From Pseudomonadota bacterium (GTDB lineage Bacteria; Desulfobacterota; Desulfovibrionia; Desulfovibrionales; Desulfovibrionaceae), in the NCBI GenBank assembly GCA_018822065.1, contig JAHJKV010000242.1, positions 1 to 8,646 on the forward strand: a stretch of DNA of 8,646 nucleotides. The letters run 5' to 3'. Below the pieces are notes generated by a model. The model was not told where the DNA came from, ran no database searches, and saw nothing but the letters and a program-made list of their open reading frames with translations. The first letter of the stretch is position 1. Every line of letters begins with the position of its first letter. The position numbers and the translations under genes were made by a program. This document shows positions 1 through 6,201 of the stretch, one piece after another.

Positions 1-63
1 CGCAACGAGGGGTTGGTGAAGTCCTTGGAGGGCGATCATGCTCTGGACAAAAAACCGCACTGA
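1..63 (+). CDS. Possible 3' end of an upstream gene (partial)
   Basis: The first reading frame is open from the window edge to a TGA at 61-63 and would give 20 C-terminal residues rich in charged side chains (ending DKKPH). The stop falls 11 nt before the ATG of the next gene, and the GAGGG that serves that gene overlaps this stop, an arrangement common between genes of one operon. Twenty residues are too few to identify a family, and a frame this short can stay open by chance, so the gene is only plausible. If real, it would be co-transcribed with the aminopeptidase-like gene. Confidence 0.35.
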   Translation, partial: RNEGLVKSLEGDHALDKKPH

Positions 64-74
64 GGGTTCTGAGA

Positions 75-1352
75 ATGAGTGAGCAAATGAGTTGGATGAG
101 GACTGCTGCGGAAGCTGTCTGGAGAATGCGGAGGGACATCGTTTCCGACGGATATGATGAGGCCCTTCATCGGTTGGCTACGAACGTCCCCATGACCATT
201 CATGAGTATCCAACGGGAACAGAATGTTTTACCTGGATAGTGCCTGAAAAATGGACTTGCAGGCAGGCCCGGTTGGAAACCCTCGACGGGAAAATGGTTT
301 TTTCCGATCGTGAAAATCCATTGCACGTCATGTCCTACTCATTGTCGTTTTCAGGCGAGGTGACTCGGGAGGTCCTCTTCAACCACCTGCATACGCATAA
401 AAAAATTCCAGAAGCTGTTCCTTTTATCTTTAAGTATTATGAGCGAGACTGGGGGCTTTGCTGCAGCCAGATTTTAAAGAACACCCTGGCCGACGAAAAA
501 TACCGGGTGATCATTGAATCTGAGTTTTCCGCAGGTACGCTCAAGGTTGGAGAGGTCTTGGTGCAAGGGCAGTCGGATGAGTGTTATGTGTTCTGCGCCC
601 ATCTTTGCCATCCCCATCAGTTTAACGATGACTTGGCAGGAGTTCTCTGCGGTCTGGAGACGATGCGGCAGCTTGCTCAAGGCCCCCCCCCCCGTTTCAG
701 CTACCGACTTTTGATCCTTCCTGAAACCATCGGTTCGGCCGCATGGCTCAGTCATAATGAATCCTTGATTCCCTCTTTTCGTGGCGGATTGTTCCTTGAA
801 ATGCTGGCCACATCTCATGCCCACGCTTTTCAGTCTTCTTTTTCAGGCGACAGCGACATGGATCAGGCCTGCCGCCAGGTCCTGGCGGAACGAGATCCCG
901 ATCATTGGGAGGGCGGTTTTCTCAAGGTTGTCTTGAATGACGAGCGAATGTTCAATGGTCCTGGAGTCAGGGTTCCGATGGCATCGCTCTCGCGTATTCT
1001 GCCGCGTGATCAGTTTTTCTCGCCGTATCGGGAATATCACTCGGACGAAGATAGTCCCAAGGCAGGAAGTTTTAGCAATCTTGAAGCCTCTTGCGATCTT
1101 GTTATGGCAGTTGTGAATGCTCTTGAGCGAAATTTAGTGCCCATCCCCCTGTTCAAGGGAGAAATCTTCTGTTCGCGGTACAAGGGCATCGAGTACAAGC
1201 GGATGGCTCCGTTGGTTTTCAGTGTTCCATATCTCATGGATGGGAACCGTACAGTGCTTGAGATTGCTGATGAGTCAGGACAGCCCCTGACAGTTGTGCT
1301 TGGTTTTTTAGATGTTCTCGTTTCGGAAGGCCTGGCTCGGTGGTCAGATTGA
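75..1352 (+). CDS. DUF4910/DUF2172-type aminopeptidase-like protein (M28-like fold) with C-terminal winged helix
   Basis: The 425-residue protein resembles the DUF4910/DUF2172 family, predicted zinc-dependent aminopeptidase-fold proteins often annotated in polysaccharide or flagellin-glycosylation regions. The N-terminal part carries family-like stretches (HEYPTGTECFTW near residue 43; PLHVMSYS near 82). The probable metal site is CHP at 178-180 (His179), NDDLAG at 184-189 (Asp185 or Asp186), PET at 216-218 (Glu217) and YHSDED at 321-326 (His322). The last 40 or so residues look like the family's winged helix. No signal peptide or membrane segment is visible, so it is probably cytoplasmic. 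ATG at 75 is chosen because GAGGG lies 8 nt upstream and family similarity begins soon after. The frame is open to the window edge, but the upstream residues do not resemble the family. A run of 11 C interrupts codons 203-207. The substrate is unknown; the family call is fairly secure, peptidase activity is not. Confidence 0.85.
   Translation: MSEQMSWMRTAAEAVWRMRRDIVSDGYDEALHRLATNVPMTIHEYPTGTECFTWIVPEKWTCRQARLETLDGKMVFSDRENPLHVMSYSLSFSGEVTREVLFNHLHTHKKIPEAVPFIFKYYERDWGLCCSQILKNTLADEKYRVIIESEFSAGTLKVGEVLVQGQSDECYVFCAHLCHPHQFNDDLAGVLCGLETMRQLAQGPPPRFSYRLLILPETIGSAAWLSHNESLIPSFRGGLFLEMLATSHAHAFQSSFSGDSDMDQACRQVLAERDPDHWEGGFLKVVLNDERMFNGPGVRVPMASLSRILPRDQFFSPYREYHSDEDSPKAGSFSNLEASCDLVMAVVNALERNLVPIPLFKGEIFCSRYKGIEYKRMAPLVFSVPYLMDGNRTVLEIADESGQPLTVVLGFLDVLVSEGLARWSD
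683..693 (+). repeat. Poly-C tract (11 C) inside the aminopeptidase-like gene
   Basis: Eleven consecutive C residues encode the end of Gly203, Pro204-206 and the start of Arg207. With 11 C the gene reads through to full length. Losing one C would bring TGA at 712-714 into frame (about 212 residues), and gaining one would bring in TGA at 722-724 (about 216 residues). Both products would lack Glu217, His322 and the winged helix. Homopolymer tracts of this length are known slippage sites in surface-structure genes of other bacteria. Phase variation here is inferred, not shown. Confidence 0.7.
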
Positions 1353-1354
1353 TC

Positions 1355-1380
1355 ACACAGGCATGCCCGTGTTGATTTTT
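1355..1380 (+). terminator. Weak terminator-like hairpin after the aminopeptidase-like gene
   Basis: Just after the stop codon, ACAC (1355-1358) can pair with GTGT (1369-1372). An A-C mismatch follows, then GG/CC closing a CATG loop, and the hairpin leads into TGATTTTT. The stem is short and imperfect and the T-run is only five long, so this is at best a weak Rho-independent terminator. Its right edge overlaps the -35 element of the next promoter, which would place an end and a new start side by side. Confidence 0.25.
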
Positions 1381-1400
1381 GGGGAACCATCACCTATAAT
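1372..1400 (+). promoter_or_regulatory. Sigma70-type promoter for the adenylation operon
   Basis: TTGATT (1372-1377, four of six matches to TTGACA) is followed after exactly 17 nt by a perfect TATAAT (1395-1400). Transcription would start near 1407 and leave a leader of about 54 nt before the ATG at 1461. It lies in the only sizeable plus-strand intergenic gap and points into the four-gene operon. The leader shows no clear operator or riboswitch. An AAGGAAGAG stretch at 1443-1451 supplies the ribosome binding site. Confidence 0.6.
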
Positions 1401-1460
1401 TGACGACGCCGATGCCCAAAAAACCCACGAAAATTACACATTAAGGAAGAGCCATTTGAC

Positions 1461-3035
1461 ATGGACCGATTGATCCAGGAACAGATCTTCGGATATTCGA
1501 AGCTGCGGTCCGGGGCACTGATGGTTCAGGATGCACAACGCTCTATTTCCTATGGAACCATGGATGTCTACACCAATCGGCTTGCCGCCCTGTTGCGCGA
1601 GCGGGGGGTGAAGAGGGGCGATAGGGTGGGCATGTGCATGGAGAAGTCCATCGAGTCCTTCAAGGCACTTTTCGGAGTGCTGAAGGCGGACGCAACATAT
1701 GTACCCTTGGATGCTTCCACTCCTCTTGACCGGCTTTTCTTTATCCTTACGAACTGCAATTGTCGGCATCTTTTGTGCGATTGTGCAACTGCAGAAAAGG
1801 TGCTCCCTGGGATAGAGTCGGCCGGACTGGAGGTGGAAGTCGTCGTGCTTCTTGCCGAGGGAGAGCATTTCCCCTTAAAAGCCGTGGTGGCAGATGATCT
1901 TGCCGATTATCTCGTGACCACTCCGGACTATGCCAACGGCCCTGAAGATCTTGCCTACATTGTGTATACTTCCGGTTCAACGGGCACACCCAAGGGAGTT
2001 ATGATTCCTCACCGTGCGGTGCTGGATTATGCTGCCTGGACGGTAGAGTATTTCCAGGTTGTTCCGCAGGACAGGCTTTCAAGCCATGCCGGATTGCATT
2101 TTGACCTCTCGGTGTTTGATGTCTACACTGCTTTTATGGCTGGGGCCTCCCTGCACCTCGTGCCCAAACTGGCCTCCATGTTTCCAAATCAGTTTGTCCG
2201 GTTCATAGAGGACAACGCGATCACCATTTGGTGTTCGGTTCCGTCGCTGCTGACGTATATCGCCAAGTCAGGTATCTTGCAGAAAGTTCAGATGCCGACC
2301 TTGCGTGAGGTGACTTTTTGTGGAGAGATCATGCCAGGGGCGACCATGAATACATGGATGAAGGCCATGCCGCATGTGCGTTTCGTCAATCAATACGGAC
2401 CGTCTGAAACCACCTGTGCCTCCATGTATTACCCTCTGGAAACGCTGCCGGACCCCGGCGCCCCGGTGGCCATCGGACGACCTATTCCAGGAACCGATGT
2501 CTTTGCGGTGACCGAAGAGGGGCAACTGGTTCGTCCTGGTGATCGGGGCGAATTGTACATCGGGGGACCTGGTAATGCGCTGGGATATTGGTCTGATCCC
2601 GATCGAACGGCCATGGCATTCGTGCCCAGTCCGGTGGACTCTGGCCGGAACGATCTGGTCTATGCGACTGGCGACATCGTTTTCATGTCCGAGGCTGGAC
2701 ACTACGATTTTGTGGAGCGCAAGGACCATCAGGTCAAGTACATGGGATACCGGGTGGAGCTTGGCGAAATAGAGGCAGTGCTTAACGCCCAGTCCTTTGT
2801 GAAGGAGGTTGCTGCCCTGGCGGTCTCTTCCCAGGCTCCAGGTGGCATCATGATTGTCGCCTGTCTCAGCTTAGTCGACATTGCCACGCCAGAGCAGGTC
2901 AAGGAAGCGGTGGCAGAGAAGCTTCCTTCCTACATGGTCCCTAAAAAAGTTCTTATTTTTGAAGAGTTGCCTCATAACGCTAATGGTAAAATTGATAGAC
3001 TTGCACTCGGAAGCACCGCCGAAGAGGCATGCTGA
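1461..3035 (+). CDS. Stand-alone amino-acid adenylation enzyme (NRPS A-domain / DltA-like, AMP-binding)
   Basis: This 524-residue ANL-superfamily enzyme should activate an amino acid with ATP and load it on the phosphopantetheine arm of a carrier protein. Core motifs appear in order: P-loop YTSGSTGTPKG at 169-179, FDLS at 214-217, YGPSETT at 312-318, GELYIGG, YATGDI at 401-406, the hinge region KYMGYR at 426-431, and NGKID with the catalytic Lys510. Asp215 matches the Asp that binds the substrate alpha-amino group in NRPS A domains. Aligned by eye to the GrsA pocket, the code reads D-L-F-C-T-C-Q-C-A-K. The FCGE stretch at 286-289 resembles D-alanine ligase DltA. Length is that of a single A domain; no condensation, thiolation or thioesterase domain is attached. 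The ATG is preceded by AGGA/GAG. The carrier gene lies two genes downstream. Family certain; substrate unknown, DltA-like specificity possible. Confidence 0.92.
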   Translation: MDRLIQEQIFGYSKLRSGALMVQDAQRSISYGTMDVYTNRLAALLRERGVKRGDRVGMCMEKSIESFKALFGVLKADATYVPLDASTPLDRLFFILTNCNCRHLLCDCATAEKVLPGIESAGLEVEVVVLLAEGEHFPLKAVVADDLADYLVTTPDYANGPEDLAYIVYTSGSTGTPKGVMIPHRAVLDYAAWTVEYFQVVPQDRLSSHAGLHFDLSVFDVYTAFMAGASLHLVPKLASMFPNQFVRFIEDNAITIWCSVPSLLTYIAKSGILQKVQMPTLREVTFCGEIMPGATMNTWMKAMPHVRFVNQYGPSETTCASMYYPLETLPDPGAPVAIGRPIPGTDVFAVTEEGQLVRPGDRGELYIGGPGNALGYWSDPDRTAMAFVPSPVDSGRNDLVYATGDIVFMSEAGHYDFVERKDHQVKYMGYRVELGEIEAVLNAQSFVKEVAALAVSSQAPGGIMIVACLSLVDIATPEQVKEAVAEKLPSYMVPKKVLIFEELPHNANGKIDRLALGSTAEEAC

Positions 3036-3036
3036 T

Positions 3037-4017
3037 ATGGCTGCCCTGGCGAAAAGAGTCGTACTCCTGGGCAATGGCAAGCCTGCCCTCGACTGTCTCA
3101 GTGTGCTCCTTGAACAGGAACCCGGTTATTCTGATGCGTTGCGTGAATTGGTGCTGGTGTTGGTGGATGCATCCAATACGAACCTTGGCGCATCGCTTCA
3201 AGGGTATTGCGAAGCTAAGGGCGTACCGTATATTGCCACACCAAATGTGAACGATGAAAATGTGTTGCGACAGTTGCGTGTATTGAAGCCTGACCTTATT
3301 CTGAGTGTCAACACATTTCAGATTCTGAAAAAGCCATTCTTGGATCTGGCACCAGACCGAGTGATCAATTTTCATAATGCCCCCCTGCCTCGCTACGCTG
3401 GGCTTAACGCCTGCACATGGGCCATTGTCGACGGCCGCAAGGAGCATGGCATTACATGGCATCTTGTCGGCGAGGGCGTGGACACGGGAGATGTCCTGCT
3501 CCAGGAGGTTTTCCCAATTTCCATGTCATGTACTGCCTTGGGGCTGATTATGGAGTGCATTCGACGAAGCAAGATCCTTTTTGCTGAGAATCTTGACGAC
3601 ATTGTAGCAGACACCCTTGAACGAAAACCTCAGGACAAAACAAAACGTATTTTTCATTATCAACACGAGGTTCCTTGTGGTGGCTTTGTGGATTTCAGAT
3701 GGAATTATGAACAATTGGATTGCTTTGTCCGGGGTTTGAATTTTCATCCGATGCCCAATCCCTTGGCATTTCCCAAGGGGGAATTCAACGGTCAGGCATT
3801 CTACATCGACAAGATTGGGCCTGCAAAAGAGAACTCTATCCAGTCTCCCGGAACGGTGGTTGCTCTCGGAAAAGAACTGGTTGTTGCTATCGCTGATGGT
3901 GCGGCCCAATTGCTTGAAGTGCGGGACGCTGAGTGTAAGCGGATTCCCATTGAACAGTTTGTCTCCGACTACGGCCTCAGTGTAGGAGATACGCTCACTG
4001 GAGGTACTCATGCCTGA
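3037..4017 (+). CDS. Fmt/ArnA-like formyltransferase, probably acting on an amino substrate
   Basis: The 326-residue protein has the formyltransferase fold that transfers a formyl group from 10-formyltetrahydrofolate to an amine. The catalytic triad is present: Asn111 and His113 in INFHNAPLP, and Asp149 in GVDTGDVLL. The NAPLPRYAGLNA wording is closer to formyltransferases and domains of natural-product pathways than to the HGSLLP of housekeeping Fmt. A C-terminal Fmt-like region follows (roughly 215-326). The start at 3037 lies one base after the preceding stop (TGA T ATG), with GAAGAGG 9 nt upstream. An in-frame ATG at 2881 is rejected because its extra residues are a frame-shifted reading of the adenylation gene. 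The end overlaps the carrier gene by 8 nt. Between an adenylating enzyme and its carrier, it may formylate a carrier-bound aminoacyl group, as the F domain of LgrA does; a free amino sugar is the main alternative. Confidence 0.88.
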   Translation: MAALAKRVVLLGNGKPALDCLSVLLEQEPGYSDALRELVLVLVDASNTNLGASLQGYCEAKGVPYIATPNVNDENVLRQLRVLKPDLILSVNTFQILKKPFLDLAPDRVINFHNAPLPRYAGLNACTWAIVDGRKEHGITWHLVGEGVDTGDVLLQEVFPISMSCTALGLIMECIRRSKILFAENLDDIVADTLERKPQDKTKRIFHYQHEVPCGGFVDFRWNYEQLDCFVRGLNFHPMPNPLAFPKGEFNGQAFYIDKIGPAKENSIQSPGTVVALGKELVVAIADGAAQLLEVRDAECKRIPIEQFVSDYGLSVGDTLTGGTHA

Positions 4018-4246
4018 TTTTGTGGTAGCTTTGACAGAGATTATAAAAGAATCAAAACAAATAGAGCAGATAGATGTTGATGCGCCATTGTTGGCCCACG
4101 GTATTTTGGATTCCTTTGACATCATTACCCTGGTTGCCAGGATTGAGGAGGATTTTGGAATCCTCCTTGATGGCGAGGCTATAACTGCTGAACATTTCAA
4201 ATCCATCAATACCATAGCTGCGCTGTTGCGCAGTGAGCAGGGCTGA
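4010..4246 (+). CDS. Acyl/aminoacyl carrier protein (phosphopantetheine-binding)
   Basis: This 78-residue acidic protein has the length and helix pattern of a free-standing carrier protein. GILDSFD contains Ser35, the expected attachment site for 4'-phosphopantetheine. IEEDFGI and a later TIAALL match helices of the PP-binding family, and the GILDS wording recalls DltC. It should carry the amino acid activated by the adenylation enzyme two genes upstream. GGAGGT at 4000-4005 lies 4 nt before the ATG, a strong but close ribosome binding site. The gene begins inside the end of the formyltransferase gene and its TGA shares a base with the next ATG, so all three are probably translationally coupled. 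No phosphopantetheinyl transferase is visible in the window, so one encoded elsewhere is needed. Confidence 0.9.
   Translation: MPDFVVALTEIIKESKQIEQIDVDAPLLAHGILDSFDIITLVARIEEDFGILLDGEAITAEHFKSINTIAALLRSEQG
4146..4167 (+). other. Perfect 9-bp hairpin inside the carrier gene
   Basis: AGGAGGATT (4146-4154) and AATCCTCCT (4159-4167) are exact inverted repeats around a TTGG loop. The left arm contains AGGAGG, a perfect anti-SD complement, which would be masked when folded. It lies within codons for IEEDFGILL, so protein constraint may explain part of it. No T-run follows, so it is not a usual terminator. A role in ribosome pausing or transcript processing is speculative. Confidence 0.5.
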
Positions 4247-5085
4247 TGGTTTCATCCATTCTCCTCCATGGAAAAACTGGACCGTTGCGAGGTGAGGACA
4301 TCGCGACCTCTCTGGCTCGAGTTGGTGTGGGTTCCGGCGATGTGCTCGTTGTGCACAGTCAGGTTTTTTCGTTGGGGCGAGTGGCAGCGCTAACAGACAA
4401 GCCAACCTTTGCTCGCGCGTTCATCAAGCCGATGATTGATGCTGTTGGATCTGAAGGGGGGATATTGATGCCGACCTTCAGTTTTGATTTTTGTAAAACC
4501 GGTATTTTTGATCTTACGAATACCCCCACGACCATGGGCTTTCTTGGAGAAACGTTCCGGAAATTTTCCGAAACCGAACGAACCCGCCACCCCATCTATT
4601 CGTATGCTCTACAGGGGAGGGGGGGCGAATATTTCATGGGTTCCAGCAGTGAGACCTGCTTTGGACAGGACTCCATTTTTGATCGCATGCAGTGCGTTAT
4701 GTCTGAGAAGTCTCAGGTTAAACTGGTGTATTTCGGGATTGCTTGTCCGCCGTTTGCCTGCACCTATGTCCATGCCCTTGAGGAGGAAATGGAGGTGCCT
4801 TACCGGTATCACAAACGATTTTCCGGCATCTTGCGCGAGAAAGGGCAGGAACGTTCGATTGCGACGGATTTTTTTGTTCGCGACCTGGATGTACCCGTTG
4901 ATTTCAATGGGGAAGCGCTATGGAAACGCTGGCTGGCCGCAGAAATTGTCAGATCCGTACCACTCGGGGACGGGACGCTGGTGGCTCTTGATGTGGCTGA
5001 TGTAAGACATGTGACCCTGCAGGCCATCCGAGAGCGTATCGACTTCTTGTGTAAAGGCGGCTACGCGAAGCTCGACAAACGATAG
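4246..5085 (+). CDS. AAC(3)-family (Antibiotic_NAT fold) N-acyltransferase
   Basis: The 279-residue protein belongs to the family named for aminoglycoside N3-acetyltransferases, which move an acyl group from a thioester, usually acetyl-CoA, to an amine. Visible signatures are GDVLVVHS near 31-38, GGILMPTFSF, RTRHPIYSY, and CTYVHALEEE, where His176 sits in the T-x-x-H-x-x-E context of the presumed catalytic His. Length is normal for the family. The ATG shares its A with the carrier gene stop (TGATG), with AGGG just upstream, indicating translational coupling. Position at the end of an adenylation/formylation/carrier operon suggests it transfers a carrier-bound acyl group to an amine acceptor, although an acetyl-CoA-dependent amino-sugar acetyltransferase is equally compatible. 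Antibiotic resistance is the less likely reading. The family call is firm; donor and acceptor are unknown. Confidence 0.88.
   Translation: MVSSILLHGKTGPLRGEDIATSLARVGVGSGDVLVVHSQVFSLGRVAALTDKPTFARAFIKPMIDAVGSEGGILMPTFSFDFCKTGIFDLTNTPTTMGFLGETFRKFSETERTRHPIYSYALQGRGGEYFMGSSSETCFGQDSIFDRMQCVMSEKSQVKLVYFGIACPPFACTYVHALEEEMEVPYRYHKRFSGILREKGQERSIATDFFVRDLDVPVDFNGEALWKRWLAAEIVRSVPLGDGTLVALDVADVRHVTLQAIRERIDFLCKGGYAKLDKR
4619..4625 (+). repeat. G7 run in the AAC(3)-family gene
   Basis: Seven G (4619-4625) follow GGGGA and encode part of a Gly-Arg-Gly-Gly stretch. This is a short mononucleotide run that could slip occasionally. It is shorter than typical contingency tracts and is listed mainly because another gene here carries an 11-C tract. 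Confidence 0.3.
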
Positions 5086-5090
5086 TTTGT
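5075..5090. terminator. Small palindrome at the junction of the two facing operons
   Basis: ACAAAC (5075-5080) and GTTTGT (5085-5090) form a perfect 6-bp inverted repeat around GATA. It spans the last codons and stop of the AAC(3)-family gene and abuts the stop codon of the ATP-grasp gene on the other strand. Its position suits a shared two-way terminator, but the stem is AT-rich and no clear T-run follows on either strand. The ends of both transcripts may instead rely on Rho or on collision. Confidence 0.25.
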
Positions 5091-6185
5091 TTAGACAGTC
5101 CGCTTTTTGATTTCCTCGACCCTTTCCGCCTTCACGAAGGTACAGGGAAGATCCATGGCCCGCAGGATGAATGTGCCCGGCGCAAAGTCATATTCGTTTT
5201 CTGGCAATAGAGTGCTGTCGTCGAGCAGCATGTCGATGTAGAGGTTAAGCATGGAATGTTTGCCTACCCGGTCGAATTGCGGTGAGGTCATGGGGAAGCG
5301 ACCGATATTTATCTCTGTGACGTAGGCGGTCCCTTCATCATCGCACTTCATGTCTAACTGATAGAACCCGTGCGGCGTTGTTCCATATTCCTCGCAGACG
5401 GCTCGCACCGCGGCAATACAGGTGTCCACGGGCTGTTGCTCGGCGATAGTTCTGCTGGCGCTTGGGGTGGAGCCCATCTGACTGATAGAAGTGGCTGCCG
5501 CTGCATAGCCCAGGCGCTCATATATCTTTCCCACACTGAATCGTCCTTCCTGGAACAACAGTGCCACGCAAAAGTCGCGACCGGGCAAGAAGGGGGCGAG
5601 CACAAAGTCAGCTACGTTCATCCCTCTGAGTTCGCACCACAGATCCACCCATTTTTCCGCCTGCTCGGAGGTATACATCCAGGTGGCTCCTTGTGATCCG
5701 GCACCGTCTCGAAGTCTGATCCAGAATTTGTCGCACAGGGTAAGCACTTCGGCTACAGCCTGGCGTAATTCCTCGCGGGAAGGGACGGGAATGTTTTTCA
5801 CAGCAGGGTTGCCGTGTTTGGAGAGGATGGTATGTAGAGTGTATTTGTCCTGCACGGCTTCGACCAATTGCTGATTGGGGATGAGGTGCTTGCAGTGGAG
5901 CAGGTCGAGGTGTTCGGAAAAGGAGGCTACCTCCTTGTCGGAGTTGGCGATGAGAATATCGACCTTTTCCTGTTCGATAATGGAGGCGTGTGCCTGGGAA
6001 AAGGCAAGGGTTTCTTTGGCACGGGGCACCACGTAAAGGTCCTTGAGGTCTGATTTGGCCAACTCAAAGGGGTCAAAATGAGTGCCGATGATGCGACAGG
6101 TGCCTTCAGGGTCGTTCAATCTAATGGTATCGACCAGGTTCAGGCTGCCAGAACCGCCCATGGAAGTGATCAAGATGGTTGGCAT
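5091..6185 (-). CDS. ATP-grasp superfamily ligase (carbamoyl-phosphate-synthetase-like ATP-grasp)
   Basis: The 364-residue protein starts with a Rossmann-like pre-ATP-grasp segment (ILITSMGGSGS at 4-14; VDILIANSDKE at 75-85). The ATP-grasp domain follows: DKYTLHTILSKHG at 113-125, the flexible loop IRLRDGAGSQGA at 156-167, FLPGRDF at 199-205, and the metal-binding carboxylates Asp278, Glu291 and Asn293 (LDMK, TEIN). Family members join a carboxylate to an amine or similar nucleophile through an acyl-phosphate, and in biosynthetic clusters often make peptide bonds. A residue often Lys near the nucleotide loop is Arg here (157 or 159), as in some relatives. AGGAG at 6191-6195 (reverse complement) lies 5 nt before the ATG. 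It is the last gene of its operon, 16 nt after the flavodoxin gene. Fold certain; substrates unknown. Confidence 0.88.
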   Translation of the reverse strand: MPTILITSMGGSGSLNLVDTIRLNDPEGTCRIIGTHFDPFELAKSDLKDLYVVPRAKETLAFSQAHASIIEQEKVDILIANSDKEVASFSEHLDLLHCKHLIPNQQLVEAVQDKYTLHTILSKHGNPAVKNIPVPSREELRQAVAEVLTLCDKFWIRLRDGAGSQGATWMYTSEQAEKWVDLWCELRGMNVADFVLAPFLPGRDFCVALLFQEGRFSVGKIYERLGYAAAATSISQMGSTPSASRTIAEQQPVDTCIAAVRAVCEEYGTTPHGFYQLDMKCDDEGTAYVTEINIGRFPMTSPQFDRVGKHSMLNLYIDMLLDDSTLLPENEYDFAPGTFILRAMDLPCTFVKAERVEEIKKRTV

Positions 6186-6201
6186 TTATTCTCCTGTGTA
6201 A

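Noticed and set aside
36..326. Minus-strand open frame of 96 codons at the left edge
   Set aside because: Antisense to the start of the aminopeptidase-like gene, with low-complexity Pro/Ser/His composition and no motif.
2268..2729. Minus-strand open frame of 153 codons opposite the adenylation gene
   Set aside because: Entirely inside a gene with all A-domain motifs; no family resemblance in the antisense protein.
2881..3036. Earlier in-frame ATG for the formyltransferase
   Set aside because: The extra 52 residues are basic, family-unlike sequence read out of frame from the adenylation gene; 3037 has a suitable ribosome site and fits the family's N-terminus.
3037..4017. Housekeeping methionyl-tRNA formyltransferase (fmt)
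   Set aside because: The catalytic triad fits, but the NAPLPRYAGLNA motif and the adenylation/carrier operon differ from the usual HGSLLP motif and def/fmt neighbourhood.
3526..4215. Minus-strand open frame of 229 codons opposite the formyltransferase and carrier genes
   Set aside because: It lies antisense to two well-supported genes, shows no recognisable motif, and has Ser/Ile-rich composition typical of a reverse-complement reading.
4246..5085. Acquired aminoglycoside-resistance gene
   Set aside because: No mobile element, integron or resistance neighbour; base use matches surrounding genes; coupled to a carrier protein gene.
1461..5085. A dlt (teichoic acid D-alanylation) operon
   Set aside because: Adenylation and carrier genes resemble DltA and DltC, but DltB (MBOAT) and DltD are absent and a formyltransferase and AAC(3)-fold gene take their place.
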